64,000 nucleotides of DNA, taken from NCBI GenBank assembly GCA_951329385.1, contig OX589614.1:7243067-7307066 (forward strand). Reading direction: 5' to 3'. This document shows positions 1 to 11,532 of this stretch, piece after piece. The DNA is from Polia nebulosa. Its lineage: Eukaryota; Arthropoda; Insecta; Lepidoptera; Noctuidae. Both the position numbers and the translations under genes were made by a program. The notes under the pieces were generated by a model, which did no database searches, had not been told where the DNA came from, and saw only the letters and a list, made by a program, of their open reading frames with translations. Each line of letters opens with the position of its first letter. Position 1 is the stretch's first letter.

Positions 1-269
1 TCTCCGCCTGACTAAATACAAAAACTTTTTGATTAAGGCCTATTTTAATGTGGTTTTTACGGCAAATTTACGCCACCAGCTGTAGGCGTCAGGCGTCAGG
101 TCTTTAATTTATAAAACGAAACAATGACGTTAACATGACGTTGACGACAACTTGGCATTTGTCGGGTTTTTGACATTATCTGACCCGTTTTGACACATGT
201 CTGGACCTGACGCCTCCTTAATGATTTTCGAAAACACTCATTAAACCCCATGTAACCGCATCGGGGCCT

Positions 270-340
270 GCGGCTCCCTCCGTCTCTCAGAGAGGCCCGT
301 TTCCCAGCTGTGGGAAAATATACATAGGCTATTTATGATA
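270..340 (+). mobile_element. LINE 3'-tail relic (RTE-like, lepidopteran type)
   Basis: The string around 287-330 (gaggcccgtttcccagctgtgggaa...) resembles the degenerate end of the lepidopteran LINE tail usually reading 'gaggcctatgtccagcagtgggac', followed by a 'taggct' motif as in that family. Only the last few dozen bases are left, so it is a fossil. Assignment is from memory of the tail and not from an alignment. Confidence 0.4.
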
Positions 341-1668
341 TAGGTAATCCTAATCACACAGTCATAGCCAAAATTATCACGATTTTATGTTCTTAACATA
401 ACTTAGCTAAGCGTCGACAAAGAACTTAAAAAAAAATCTACTTGGTAAAGTCAAAAACGACTGAATTTTGCCCTAACATGCTACGAGTACTATCTTAAAA
501 TCTCAGACATTTCTTTCTAGATACTTACTAACCTCAATATTTTAATACTTACAAACTATTGTCTTATTTTAATAACACAGGATTATTTTCCAAGTCAAAA
601 AACCAAGGCTTTGTTTACCTACATACTATACACGTCTATACTCAAATCACAATAGCATTAGAAACAAGAGGCGTAGAAGTACGGATCCAAAACATTTATG
701 TCAAAGTTAAGATACACAATTTTATTGATTCTTCTTTAAAATTATAAAACAGTAACAAATAACAACTAAGGGCCGATGTCACCAATTCTAAACGCCCAGT
801 TTTCGACGTTTAAGCTCGTTTAAACGCGTTTAGCCGCTGACATAAAGCTGAAGAGTTTTTGGTTGAACGCGCTAATCTCAGGAACCTACTGCATCGAATT
901 GAAAAATTATGTGTTGTGTTGAATAGTCCATTTATCGAGGAAGGCTATAGGCTACATATAACATCACGCTGCGACCAACAGGAGCGAAGCATCATTGAAA
1001 AATGTGGCAAAAACGGGAAAACAATCCTTTTGAGAGCTTCAGTTGCGTGCGCTGATGCGTAAATGGTGAAAGTTACGCAGAAATTATGTATAACGGAATT
1101 GTTCTCCTTTTAAAGTTCTAAAAAAAAAAGTCCGCGGCAGCCATATGTCTATCTTTTAAAGTTAACTCACTATAATCTTTTTTATGGTTTTTATTTTTTA
1201 CGCTAAGCTTAGTTCAGTAACTATAAGAATGGTGAAATCGGCCCTGAATCACGAAAATTCGGTGTCAATGTTCTAACAGCGATTAAGACTCCAAAATTAT
1301 ATTAATTGATACCGAAATGTCACATTTTCATCCCCAAACATTCTGGAGTTTTCGTAGAATGTTACTTTGTACCTACACACGAAATTCAAAGTACACATTT
1401 TTGCACGCCATCGCGCTTTGATTTAACCTTACTTACCCACCTTTGAAGATTGTAATTTTGCTCCCTCGTTAGTATTCTGAAATGGTCTAGGTAAATCAAT
1501 GTGTTGTGTCCAATTATTTTTTATTGCTTGTCAGATATTTTGTGTTTTATTGTGTTGTATTTTCAGCAAACGTACCTCTCGGCTTAGTCTAAGGAGCAGG
1601 CTCTTGGATGTTATTTGCCTTGGCACGTGAACCTGGTTGTAAAAAAGGGCAAAATAAAGGAAAACAAA

Positions 1669-2190
1669 ACAAAAAAAATACAACCGCCTTCCAAAAAAAA
1701 AATACACTAAAAATTAAAAAATAACTTTAATTTCGGAAGTCGGTGTTTGTATTTTACTTCTTCGTTATTTGACTTCCGAAATTAAGTTATTTTTTTAATT
1801 TTTAGTGTATTTTTTTTTTTTTGGAAAGCTGTTGTATTTTTTTTGTAAAAAAGTTTTTTATTTTTCACTTTTTAGTTGTTATACCCCAGAACTAAAAACC
1901 CCAATAACATGGAACGTGGAATTTAAACATTTGGAGAACACCAAAACGTCATCGAGGTATACGTATTTTTCGTTTTTGTTCAGTTTCTTAAAAAGCGCTT
2001 CAGCGCTTTTTAAGAATTTCGATAAAATTTATATGGGACCACCTCGGGAGTATATATATTCTTTCGAATAAAAAGGGAATTTTGAAAATCGGTCCACAAC
2101 TGACGGAGAAATCGGCGGACATACTCGTACATAAAAAAAACATACATACAGTCGAACATAGAACCTCCGCCTTTTTCGAAAATCGGTTAA
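1669..2190. mobile_element. Foldback/MITE of the 'aaccgacttc' family (copy 1)
   Basis: A long inverted repeat spans about 1,669-1,849: an AT-rich arm with 'ccttccaaaaaaaa...aacttta' folds onto its complement across a loop containing 'gacttccgaaatta'. It is followed by sequence ending near 2,190 in 'cctttttcgaaaatcggtt', the degenerate outer end of the same family. A perfect 14-bp hairpin lies at 1985-2016 (arms TTCTTAAAAAGCGC and complement, loop TTCA). The inner segment 'taaaaaccccaataacatgg' recurs in opposite orientation near 7,200, linking this element to the cluster at 6,738-7,619. It is non-autonomous, with no transposase. Confidence 0.65.
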
Positions 2191-2918
2191 AAAGAAGCAG
2201 GAATGGAGAGATAAGTGTAGGTATTTTTCAACACACTCGAAAACCCGCTTTTAGGCTCACAATATAGTGTATTTTAAACTAGTGCACAAAAGTGCGGCGG
2301 CCAGGCCACGCAACCATTTATTATAATTATTATATCAGGCTGGTTGCCGGACAGCTCGCACCAGCACTTTCTCAAAATTATTTGTCACCAAATGTTATGG
2401 TGGAGTTTGACTTATTACTTCCGAGATAGTGTGTTGAAAAACGTCGTTCGCAGTTTCTCGGCTCGCCTTCGGTTCGGGCGTGTATTCCGCTTCGCCTTTT
2501 TTTTTTTTTGCTCTGATAAAATTTGCCCAGTTGCAACAATATGTACTATTGCCATTGTTTAGGTATAGAATAAAAACGTGCCTGCATTCTCGAAAGGTTA
2601 GACTGACGTGGTACATTCTTTATAGTACATCCACATTTTGCCAGTCGCGTCCCCTATATCAGCAGGTGTATTCACTAACTCAGTTGACATCAATTTGATA
2701 GGCACTATGCAGTACATTGCTGCTTTGACGTATAGGAGAACAAAAATGAACTACGTACCGTAGTGTCTATTATAATAGAAATCCACCGAGCAAAGCCCCA
2801 CTCCGGGCTACCACTGAGAAATTCTCGATGGAAAAACCCTATCACACTTTTCCCAACTTGGCACTCTTGCGCAGAACCTCATGCTTAGCTGACCTGGCCC
2901 TGCAGTCTCGACATTAAT

Positions 2919-3190
2919 AGCGATCGCTACGTCCTAACGATCGGTCACTACGTCCTAACGATCGGTCGCTACGTCGGAAAAATAATTGATTTTCTTGTAA
3001 TATGTAGAGACCAGTAGAACAGTAGATCAGTTTTCATGAAAAATAGTGCTTGCAAGTTAAAAATTACGCCGTCTCTGTACATATTTCAAGAAAATCAATT
3101 ATTTTTCCGTCGTAGCGACCGATCGTTAGGACGTAGCGATCGGTCGCTACGTCGGAAAAATAATTGATTTTCTTGAAATATGTTCAGACT
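2919..3190. repeat. Inverted repeat built from a ~21-bp 'cgatcggtcgctacgtcc' unit
   Basis: The left arm at about 2,919-3,012 contains three direct copies of a 21-bp unit (cgatcgctacgtcctaa, then cgatcggtcactacgtcc, then cgatcggtcgctacgtcgg), then 'aaaaataattgattttctt'. From about 3,071 the reverse complement of the whole arm follows, and it then turns again into a forward copy ending near 3,183. The sequence is thus palindromic at two scales. It looks like a short foldback repeat; no coding capacity is seen. Confidence 0.7.
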
Positions 3191-3198
3191 TCGCACAT

Positions 3199-3704
3199 TT
3201 AGGGTTCCGTACCAAATGAGGGAATTATCAAAGAAAAAATCTGATTTATCAATATATTAGTATTCGTTAGTAATATACAGGCTGTAACGGAAAGGTGTGG
3301 TCATATTTTAAGAACTGCATCTGCCCATGGATATGAACAACTTTCTTCAAGAAAACCTGAGGAAATTATAAAAACATTTTTTTACCTCGCATACAAATAT
3401 TGAACAGCTGATAATAACTTTGTATGCAAAGTCCAATTTTTTTTTTTGGGATCTTCAGTTTTTACTTAGAGAAAGTTGTTCATATCCATGGCCAGAACCC
3501 GTTCCTAAAATATGACCACACCTTTCCGTTACACCCTGTATACGTAATAATAAACATTATCACCAAATTTCAAGTTTAAAGTCACTGGGAAATTAAAAAA
3601 TTCTTTGGAACCAAATTTTGCTACAGACGATGGACAGACAGACAGACACTTGAGTGACAGTATAGGGCTCCATTTGGACCCTTCGAGAACGGAACTCTAA
3701 AAAG
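3199..3704. mobile_element. Non-autonomous element with 'agggttccgta' ends, carrying a nested MITE
   Basis: The left end 'tttagggttccgtacc' is matched at the right by 'gaacggaactctaaaaa', its imperfect inverse. This end pair is very common in lepidopteran genomes. The interior carries the usual 'gacagacagacagac' tract (3,630-3,650). A second element is inserted inside it (listed separately). No transposase is present. Confidence 0.6.
3273..3543. mobile_element. Nested MITE, ~270 bp, with ~40-bp terminal inverted repeats
   Basis: The left end 'tatacaggctgtaacggaaa' continuing through 'ggtgtggtcatatttta' is mirrored at 3,500-3,543 with only a few mismatches. A second inverted pair lies further in ('catggatatgaacaactttc' against 'gaaagttgttcatatccatg'). 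A TA duplication at the ends is possible. It is non-coding and inserted within the 3,199-3,704 element. Confidence 0.75.
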
Positions 3705-4009
3705 ATATAACGATAGCACACATTTCGTAATCGCAAAGCATGGAAGTATTATTTTTTAGCTTTGTTAGAAAAGAAAAAGAAAAACACATTTATAGCCTTA
3801 CCTATAAGACTCACTCGTGGATCCAAATTAAATCATTATAGTATAACAGTGGTAACACTAACAAAATTGCGCGCACGATGATAAGTCTGCGCGCGGCTGG
3901 TGGCGCTGCTTCAAATTGCAGGCACTGTAGTAGTACTCAATTATTTGCATTAGCATAATTATTATAAAATTAAAAGTTTAGTTGTGTTTCATAGGAGCTT
4001 GTTTTTTTT

Positions 4010-4200
4010 TTTTGTAGCTAAAGTAATAACAGCCGAACGGGTCGATCCATCAGGTTAACCTGCCCTTGCCGGGTTAGGACCATCAATACATACCGAGACT
4101 TCTCCGTGCCTCGGAAAGCACGGTAAGCCGTTGGTCCCGGCTGTGAATCGTGGATCTTTGACAGTCTTTCACGTTTTGCGAAGACATTCATTGTGCGTAC
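4010..4200 (+). mobile_element. Lepidopteran retroelement fragment ('cttctccgtgcctcgg' type)
   Basis: The run 'cttctccgtgcctcggaaag' followed by 'cacggtaagccgttggtccc' is a sequence I associate with an abundant noctuid retroelement tail. No frame remains. It lies directly upstream of a LINE C-terminal relic and may belong to the same element. Confidence 0.5.
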
Positions 4201-4345
4201 AGATAACGAGTGGAATTCCCTGCCAGAGTCTGTGTTTCCTGGTAGCTATTACCTGGAAGTCTATGTAAAGAGTGAATAGGTTACTTCTAGGCAAGCGTGC
4301 TCCATCTTCGACCTCATCATCGCTTACCATCAGGTGAGATAGCGG
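4198..4345 (+). pseudogene. LINE reverse-transcriptase ORF 3'-end relic and 3' tail
   Basis: One frame reads NEWNSLPESVFPG, the W-N-S-L-P signature found near the C terminus of many non-LTR retrotransposon polyproteins (compare LWNSLPHSLRDSE in the LINE at 58.2-59.7 kb). It is followed within 20 codons by a stop and then by the tail 'tcatcgcttaccatcaggtg' running to 'aacgcgtgcc'. The reverse complement of this tail is inserted four times in the array near 9.3, 41.1, 47.6 and 61.3 kb. Only the last few dozen codons and the 3' UTR survive; the copy is dead. Confidence 0.7.
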
Positions 4346-4349
4346 TCAA

Positions 4350-4575
4350 ACGCGTGCCTCAATCGTCTTTGACAGTCGTTACGGGTCGTCGGACACCCGA
4401 AAGTCTGACAACCAGTCTTACCAAAGGGTATCGTATTACCCAGTAACTGGGTTGTGGAGGTCAGATAGGCAGTCGCTCCATGTAAAATACTGGTATTCAG
4501 CCGCATCCGGTTCGACTGGAAACCGACCCCAACCCAAGATAGTTGGGAAAAGGCGCGAGCAGATTTGATTAGTTC
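4350..4575 (+). mobile_element. Lepidopteran SINE/LINE tail ('aggtcagataggcagtcgct' family)
   Basis: The run 'aggtcagataggcagtcgct' followed by 'ccggttcgactggaaaccga' and 'ccccaacccaagatagttgg' is an abundant lepidopteran interspersed repeat tail. The orientation given is that in which I know it. It directly abuts the LINE tail on its left. It supports assignment to Lepidoptera, probably Noctuoidea. Confidence 0.7.
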
Positions 4576-5076
4576 TGTTTTCAACCGCGCGCAAACTTAT
4601 CGTGCGCGCACTTTAAATATGAACTTTCACGGAGTTTGGCGGTATTTGCTGTCACATAGCTTGTGTCATACGAATTACTACTTATCTATTAATTTCTTTG
4701 TTGTTGCAGTAAGTGAAAAGTGGACACAAAGGTACAGTACAGAAACTAGTGCTACGAAACTCAGGTAAATAAAAAACGAACGAGCCTTACAGTAGTCGCA
4801 TATGATGTGTAACATTTGACATCTCACCTTGGTAATAAGCAACATTAACATTCTATCCTAAAAAATAAAATTAAAACGTTTAGTTCCGATTTTGGCCGCA
4901 TGCACTTATCGTGCGCGCGCTCGGTCTTCCCCGGATTCCTGTTGCACACTTCCGTCCCTATTCACGAAATCGCTCCCACAGATTGCAGGAAAGTGAGAGG
5001 ATAGATGTTACACATCAATAAAAATCCATTGCCAAACGTATATAAGCGCATCATTTCAGAACGGATCTATACATTT

Positions 5077-5123
5077 AAAAAAAGAATTAGACAAATAGGT
5101 GCTACTTGTCTAATTCTTTTTTT
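5077..5123. repeat. Perfect 18-bp inverted repeat (hairpin)
   Basis: AAAAAAAGAATTAGACAA at 5077-5094 is exactly mirrored at 5106-5123, with an 11-base loop. One arm ends in a T run, so a transcript could fold, but nothing around it suggests a gene. It is more likely a residual mini-foldback element. Confidence 0.7.
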
Positions 5124-5399
5124 TATGTTTTTTTTTTTCTTTTTTGCAATCTGTTTTGTTTTTTTTTGTACATTCAGCGATTTTTGTATTTTTTTTTCTT
5201 GCAATGGTATGCGAGGTATTATGTCCAGTGACACATCCTCATAATTTATAAATTAGAGTGTGAAATGTATTTAGGGTGTTATATATTTTATTTTTAATTA
5301 AAAATAAAATATCAGCACAAGGATTGTCGTAATTGTGAAGACAATTTTTGTATGAAAGAAAAATTCGAGATATCGAAAAATAAAAAATATTGCGCCCGT

Positions 5400-5500
5400 G
5401 TGAAGCCGGGGCGAGTTGTTAGTCATCATTTTCCTGCCCTTATCCCAATTTATTTGGGGTCGGCGCAACATGTCTTTTTCTGCGATACATCTCTGTTATT
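5400..5500 (+). mobile_element. Lepidopteran interspersed repeat fragment ('tttggggtcggcgcaacatg')
   Basis: 'cctgcccttatcccaattta' followed by 'tttggggtcggcgcaacatg' and 'tctttttctgcgatac' matches an abundant noctuid repeat as I know it. There is no coding capacity. It ends just before the first array subunit. Confidence 0.6.
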
Positions 5501-5600
5501 ATTATCTAGTATTCAAGGTATACACCGTGTAAGGCTTAAGAATTTTCTTTGAAATCGAAATACAAATATCTGTCAATATCAAGTTTATACGGTCATTGCA

Positions 5601-5649
5601 AAGTGGACACACTTAGATTATAAAACATTTTTGAATCTAAGTGGACACA
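5601..5649. repeat. 27-bp palindromic insertion flanked by an 11-bp direct repeat
   Basis: AAGTGGACACA occurs at 5601-5611 and again at 5639-5649, where other subunits have one copy. The 27 bases between begin CTTAGATT; AATCTAAG at 5634-5641 pairs with that start. It looks like a tiny insertion with target-site duplication, or a templated repair event. Confidence 0.6.
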
Positions 5650-6737
5650 AACAAGTCCTCTGCTGGGCCGCAACTTCGAGCGAGCTGAAGCCGTCGCCGT
5701 CGGCCACTTCTCTACCGTATCAAAATCTTCGACGTCATAAAATGAATAGATAATTGCGGAAAATTCTCGAAGTCCGTAATAAATATTGACAAAATTAGAC
5801 AGGTTTTCAGTTAGGGTTACACAACTAATGAAAAAATTACTTTCTTGGAATGTAAATGGAAATAATCAAGAATCAATTTGAAGCGGTGACCGGAAAATTT
5901 TGCTACAGTCGGTCTTTGTTGTCGCGAGTACACTGTAATAAAATGTAATAATTGGTTGTGTTCATTGTAGAAAAAGCCGCTGTGGATTAAGTATAGAGAT
6001 CGACAAACTATCATGATATCATGAGCTCGAGTTACACTATGATGAGAACATGCTGTTCATTAAGGCGTTATTAACTGCCAATGACCTTGAGTGGTTAGCT
6101 TGCGTGTTATTTGGTGAGCTCACGTAACACAGGTATTATACTAAAACACATTTTTATTTATTTAAGCCTCTTTAATTCCTTAGTAATAATAATACATTGT
6201 TTTTTTTATTGCTCGTTAGACCGAAATATACAAATTAATTACATGTTATAAAAATTTCAAATATTCAATATATTAATAGTAGTCGTATAACTGCGCCTTA
6301 AGTTTTTTTTTTTTTTTATACAATAGTTATCCTAATACTCTTTCGATCTTTGGCCATGGGAACACATTATGTAAGTTAATACAACACCCACACGGATGAA
6401 AGAACTCCAGCCATCATGACTCAATTTGTATTATGTCATTTTTATATTATGAGAATTACTTTATATAACTTTTGAATAAAAGCGGACATAAAAATATGTA
6501 TCCGAATCAAGTTGAACCTGTCCAGTATTGGAGCAAAACTTGAACATGGAAATACAGAAAATGGTTAAGTTTATATCGAATCGAATTTAAAGTAGGTATC
6601 TTCCCGAATCAAGTCAGTCAGTGAAAGGTTCACGAGTGGAGGATTTTTTTTTGAGTCAAAATGTTAAAATTTTCTTTGAAATCGAAATAGAAATATTTAC
6701 TGAATCAATTTGTTGCCGTTAGAGTTAAGTGAACAAA

Positions 6738-6930
6738 ATCTTTTTTTTCAAAAAAAAAAAAACAACCGACTTCCAAGGAAAAAAATAAACAACAATATTA
6801 AAAATTACTTTAATTTCGGCAGTCGGTGTTTCTATTTTATTTCTTCGTTATTTGACACCGACTTTCAAAAAAGAAAATAAACTAAAAATTTAAAATAAAC
6901 TTTTTATTTTTAAATTTTTAGTATATTTTA
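6738..6930. mobile_element. AT-rich 'aaccgacttcc' foldback debris left of a MITE
   Basis: From 'aaaaaacaaccgacttccaa' onward this stretch is a set of short inverted arms with 'tttaatttcggcagtcggtg', the same family as 1,669-2,190. It interrupts an array subunit that stops at about 6,737 ('agttaagtgaac') and joins the MITE at 6,931. Confidence 0.55.
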
Positions 6931-7619
6931 AACCGACTTCGAAAAAGGAGGAGGTTATATGTTCAACTGTTTTTTTTTTTTTGGATATCCACCGATTTCT
7001 CTGTCAATTGAGGACCGATTTTCAAAATTCTCTTTTTATCCGAAAGAATATACTCCCGAGGATAATTTATATGGGACCACCATATAAATTTTATCGAAAT
7101 TACTTTAGCTTTTTTTGAAAAACTGGACAAAACCGAAAATACGTACACCTAGATGACGTTTTGGGGTTCTCCAATTACGACTATGTTTAAATTCCACGTT
7201 CCATGTTATTGGGGTTTTTAGTTCTGGTGTATAACAACTAAAAAGTGTAAAATAAACTAAAAATACACTAAAAATTAAAAAATTACTTTAATTTCGGTAG
7301 TCGGTGTCAAAATAACGAAGAAATAAAACACAAACACCGACTTCCGAAATTAAAGTTATTTTTCAATTTTTAGTGTATTTTTGAAGTCGGTTGTTGTTTT
7401 TGTAAAAAGCTTTTTTATCTTTTTTGGAAGTCGGTTGTACATTTTTTTTTCGTTTTTGTTCAGTTTTTCATTAAACGCTGAAGAAATTTTTATAAAATTT
7501 ATATGGGACACCACGGGAGTATATTCTTTTTTTATATCTGACAGAGAAATCGGTGGACATACATAAAAAAAACATACATACAGTTGAACATATAACCTCC
7601 TCCTTTTTCGAAGTCGGTT
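6931..7619. mobile_element. 689-bp MITE with perfect 40-bp terminal inverted repeats
   Basis: The first 40 bases (aaccgacttcgaaaaaggag..., 6931-6970) are the exact reverse complement of 7580-7619. The flanks fit a TAA or TTAA target duplication, which would suit a Harbinger-like or piggyBac-like transposase, but the overlap with the end is ambiguous. Inside are further inverted arms and 'ttttatatgggaccacc'-type segments shared with the 1.7-2.2 kb copy. There is no transposase frame, so it depends on one supplied elsewhere. It sits in the array, which resumes at about 7,622. Confidence 0.8.
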
Positions 7620-9331
7620 AAAACTAGTACACTTCTGCACCACAAATTGAGCATGGAAATATTACAAAAACGGGGTTATTCATCATATAAATAACAAGCC
7701 GTAAATATACAAGATATCATGAGGTTCAGTCATGAAACTTGACGAAGATAGCACATTCTTCATATGAAATTAATGAGAACGATCAAATTGATCAAGTAAA
7801 GCGGTCTTTGTTGTCATGAATACTGAAATAATGGTACGAATTTTCTTTGAAAACGAAATAGAAATATCTATGAAGAACTGCTTCTCGAATTTTAAATCAT
7901 TGTCGCTAGCACTGGTGCAGAAAACGCTGGCGCAGTGAAAGAGATCTGTTGCTCGAACTCTAAACCAATATTGATAAAGTTAGACAGTCTTCGCTGCAAC
8001 GATTTTTTATGAAATGTAAGAAATTACTTTCAAATATATTAAAATCAAAAAATCGACACACACGTACAGTGGTCACAAACAGTACCGAAACTTGGACATG
8101 GAAATATTAAAAGGTGGAATTGATCATTATGGAACAAGCTGCTCTGATTTAATAAAAGACATAGACAAGTTATCGTGATTCTCAGTCATACTGACTCACG
8201 AGCTCATGTTACGGTATCAATTTATTCTGTCAGAAAAAGTTCTAGATATTTTAGAAGTTAAACCTCGACTGGGTAGTAATTCCGCTAACGGAGTATTACA
8301 ATATCAACTGTGGTGCACCGCGCTAACACTATTTGTAGACACCGATAACTAGACGAACAAGTAGTATGACCAGATCAATGAGAATTATCTTTTGAAAGAA
8401 AATGAAATACTTATTGACTGAAAATAATAAATCTTAGTATTGGGTAAAATATCCACAATCCAACTTTAAGCATTGATAAATTTAGACGTTCTCTGCACCC
8501 ACGAAATGTTAAAATTTTCTTTTAAATCGATAATAAAAATAACAACCCGAATCAAGTTGATGCGGTGAGTGGACATGAAAAAGTCCTCTGTTGAATCGAA
8601 ACTGGAACATGGAAATATTCAAAACGGTTGTGTTCATCGTAGAATCAGCCGCTGTGGATTAAGAATAGAGATCGACAAGCTATCATGATGCTCAGTATTG
8701 CTGTCTGATGAGCTCGTGTTACGCTATGACGAGAAAATGTTGTATTAGACCTAGAATACATTTTAAACATACCATTTCTTTCTGTGCATTAAGTATAGCG
8801 ATACATTAGCTATCTTGATGCTCAGTCGTGAACCAGCGCATTAATCTTATGCAAACGGTTAAATTTACACTTTCTGTTTCTTGATATAGAAATGAAAGTA
8901 TTTGCCCTAATCGAATCAATAAGTTTAAGAGCAACACGCGTGAACTATAGAGTATAAAGCCACAATCTAACTTTAAGCATTGATAAAATTAGACGGTCTC
9001 TGCCTCCACGAAATGTTAAAATTTTCTTTGAAATCGACAATTTCTATGACGCTTTCAAAAAAGAAAGAACCCGAATCAAGTTGATGCGGTGAGTGGAAAT
9101 TTGACTTTAAAAACACCTCTGCTGGAACGAAATTGGAACGTGGAAATATTCAAAACGGTAGTGTTCATCGTAGAACCAGTCGCTGTGAATTAATTGTGGA
9201 TAAAGAAAAGCTCATGCTAGCTTCTATTTAGTCATGAAGCTGATTAATTCATGCCTTTATAGCGGTTCAGAACGATAAGAAACAGATTAATAGAAAAATG
9301 CATCGCAGAAATACACACTAGGTTCTAAACA

Positions 9332-9410
9332 TTTTTTTTTTTATTGTTGATAGGCACGCGTTTGACCACTATCTCACCTGATGGTAAGCGATGATGTGAT
9401 TAAGATGGAG
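9332..9410 (-). mobile_element. LINE 3'-tail insertion in array subunit (copy 1)
   Basis: A T-rich run followed by 'ggcacgcgtttgaccactat' and 'ctcacctgatggtaagcgat' is the reverse complement of the LINE tail at 4,290-4,345. Equivalent subunits without it read '...ttctaaacattgacaaa' (about 10,710), so it is a clean insertion. The bases following it repeat 'cattgac'. Confidence 0.75.
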
Positions 9411-9904
9411 CATTGACATTGACAAAGTTAGGCAGTCTTTACTCTCGCGAGTATATTGGAACAAATGTACCTAATAATTTTATTGGTTGTGTTCATTATA
9501 CCGCTGTGCATTAAGTTAAGAGATAGAAAAGTATCATATTTCTCAGTCATGCATGATGACTGGTGAGTTCGTGGTATGCTATCATGCAACTTTGGTACAA
9601 AAATTATTTATTATGTAGTATTTTCACACCACAGTACTTAACGCTGTTGAAGTCAGACGGTCTTTGCTGACACAAATTCTCGACTACATGTAAGAATAAC
9701 TATTAAAAGTAGTTCTAACATTAAGAACATTCGTAAATTAATAATCGAGAATAATTCTTACACTAAGAAGTACTTTCGATAAATTTGAAATGGAAATATC
9801 AACCCGAATCAAATTGATACGATCAGCCTAAAGTGAACACATTAATTCCACTGGTGAACCGAAACGAAAGCATAAAAAATATTCAACTAGTATCGCTTGC
9901 ACTT

Positions 9905-9964
9905 GCGTAAAATACGCTGACACAGCGAGGATAGATGCCAGCCCCATTACAGAAGAGGCTGGCA
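9905..9964 (+). repeat. Pair of conserved hairpins in subunit (GCGTA and TGCCAGCC stems)
   Basis: GCGTA-AAA-TACGC (9905-9917) and TGCCAGCC at 9936-9943 with GGCTGGCA at 9957-9964 (13-base loop) are perfect stems. Both recur in subunits near 14.8, 30.8, 42.2 and 62.0 kb. At 34.2 kb one base of the second stem is changed, and near 55.2 and 56.5 kb the first stem carries a mismatch. A short frame through this region is open in several copies but has no conserved start and ends at different places, so coding is unlikely. Confidence 0.6.
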
Positions 9965-10773
9965 CACTTGGGAAACAAGCCAGTACAGTTGAAGAAAACG
10001 GCACACATTAATCCTCTTATTCTTAGCGTGTCGATGGCAAATTTAATTAAATATTATGCTTGGCCCAGTATTCAGCGACGTCAATTGCAGTCGCTGACGC
10101 AGCTATAAAGTTAGACGATCTTCGTTGTCACGATTTCTTTATGTAATGTAAGAAATTACTTTCATTGACATTAAAATCGAAAAATCTACCCGAACCATAT
10201 TGAGGCGGTTAGTGTAAAGTGGTCACAATCACAAACAGTACCGAAACTTGGACATGGAAATATAAAAAAGTGGAATTGGTCATGACGGAACTAGCTGCTC
10301 TGATTTTATAAGCGGATTAAACAAATGATCTTGATTCTCAGTCATAATGACTCGCGAGAACTTTAAGCATTGATAAAATTAAACGGTCTCTGCTTCCACG
10401 AAATTTCAGAATTTTCTTTGAAATCGACTATTTCTATGACGATTTCAAAGAAGAAAGAACCCGAATCAAGTTGATGCGGTGAGTGGAAATTGGACTTCAA
10501 AAAAACCTCTGCTGGAACGAAACTGGAACGTGGAAATATTCAAAACGGTAGTGTTTATCGTAGAACCAGTCACTGTGAATTAATTGTGGACAAAGAAAAG
10601 CTCATGCTAACTTCGGTCTAGTCATGAAGCAGATTAATGCATGCTTTTATACCGGTTTAGAACGATCAGAAACAGAGTTTTAGAAAAGTACATCGTAGAA
10701 ATACACACTAGGTTCTAAACATTGACAAATTTAGACAGTCTTTACTGTCGCGAGAATACTGGAACAAATGTAC

Positions 10774-11532
10774 TAGGCGTGGGCAAAGTGTATCATTTTT
10801 GCGATTGGAACATTTGCATCTGGATCACTGAAATGATCCGAATCACTGATATGTTTCATTTGGATCATTTGGATCATCGGCTCAAATGATATAAAATACA
10901 GAACGAAACAAATGATATGAAATACAGAGCGTTCACTACTGAGTCAGAATTATATGTAAACAATGCCGAATGTTGAATTGTATTTATTTTTAAGTGTACA
11001 AAATATAGTACATTTTAAAATGTAAGAATGTACCTAATGTAGGAATTAAGATTATAAATAAAATCGATCTTCCTTCATACTTTATCCAGGCTTAGGACTG
11101 GCGGCTATTCGATAATTTATGGCCAGCTGGCTAAAACGCTTGTTAGTGCAAACATTAAAAATAAGCAAATAACAATCATAATATAGTATTTGATATGTAA
11201 GCGCCATAATGGTCATTTTTACGTGGATGGATAACGACAACGAAAAACTGCAAGTATGAGTGATACACATGTCTTTTGGTGTCTCTTTCTGACTTGTATA
11301 GATTGTATTATGTCACCCGCTCACTCGCGAGTCGCGGTCCAGTAGTAAAGTAAATCAGTGTGTCTCAGTCTCCCTCTCTCACTCAGCGCCGCGTCGCGCG
11401 GAAAGAGCACGGAGCAAAGTAATGATTCAGATCCAAATGATCCGTTTGAAACGTAGTTACTGAACCAATCTTTTGAATCACTTCAAAGATCCGGATCAGT
11501 GAGTCGGTTCCGTAAAGAGTTACACACCTCTA
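10774..11532. mobile_element. Non-autonomous hAT-like element, 759 bp, 8-bp TSD
   Basis: AAATGTAC at 10766-10773 is repeated exactly at 11533-11540, and subunits without the insertion have one copy (around 15,615). The ends TAGGCGTGGGCAAAG and, on the other strand, TAGAGGTGTGTAACT fit the imperfect TAG-GGTG inverted ends typical of hAT transposons, which make 8-bp duplications. Both ends hold clusters of 'atttggatcat' and 'gatccggatc' motifs, as expected of subterminal transposase-binding repeats. No transposase frame is seen. The centre holds a GC-rich segment (about 11,310-11,415). Confidence 0.85.

Larger units (their letters stand above)
1..5540. other. Intergenic flank rich in decayed small transposable elements
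   Basis: This stretch lies left of the repeat array and contains no recognisable host gene. The open frames in it are short, AT-rich and without known motifs. Between the elements annotated separately it is mostly unstructured A/T-rich sequence with homopolymer runs. A 12-bp inverted repeat (AGGCGTCAGGTC at 91-102, its complement at 204-215) sits near the left edge. I see nothing specific in 340-1,660, 2,200-2,900, 3,705-4,010 and 4,580-5,070, apart from short GC-rich 'gcgcgc' patches near 3,875, 4,590 and 4,915. Confidence 0.6.
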
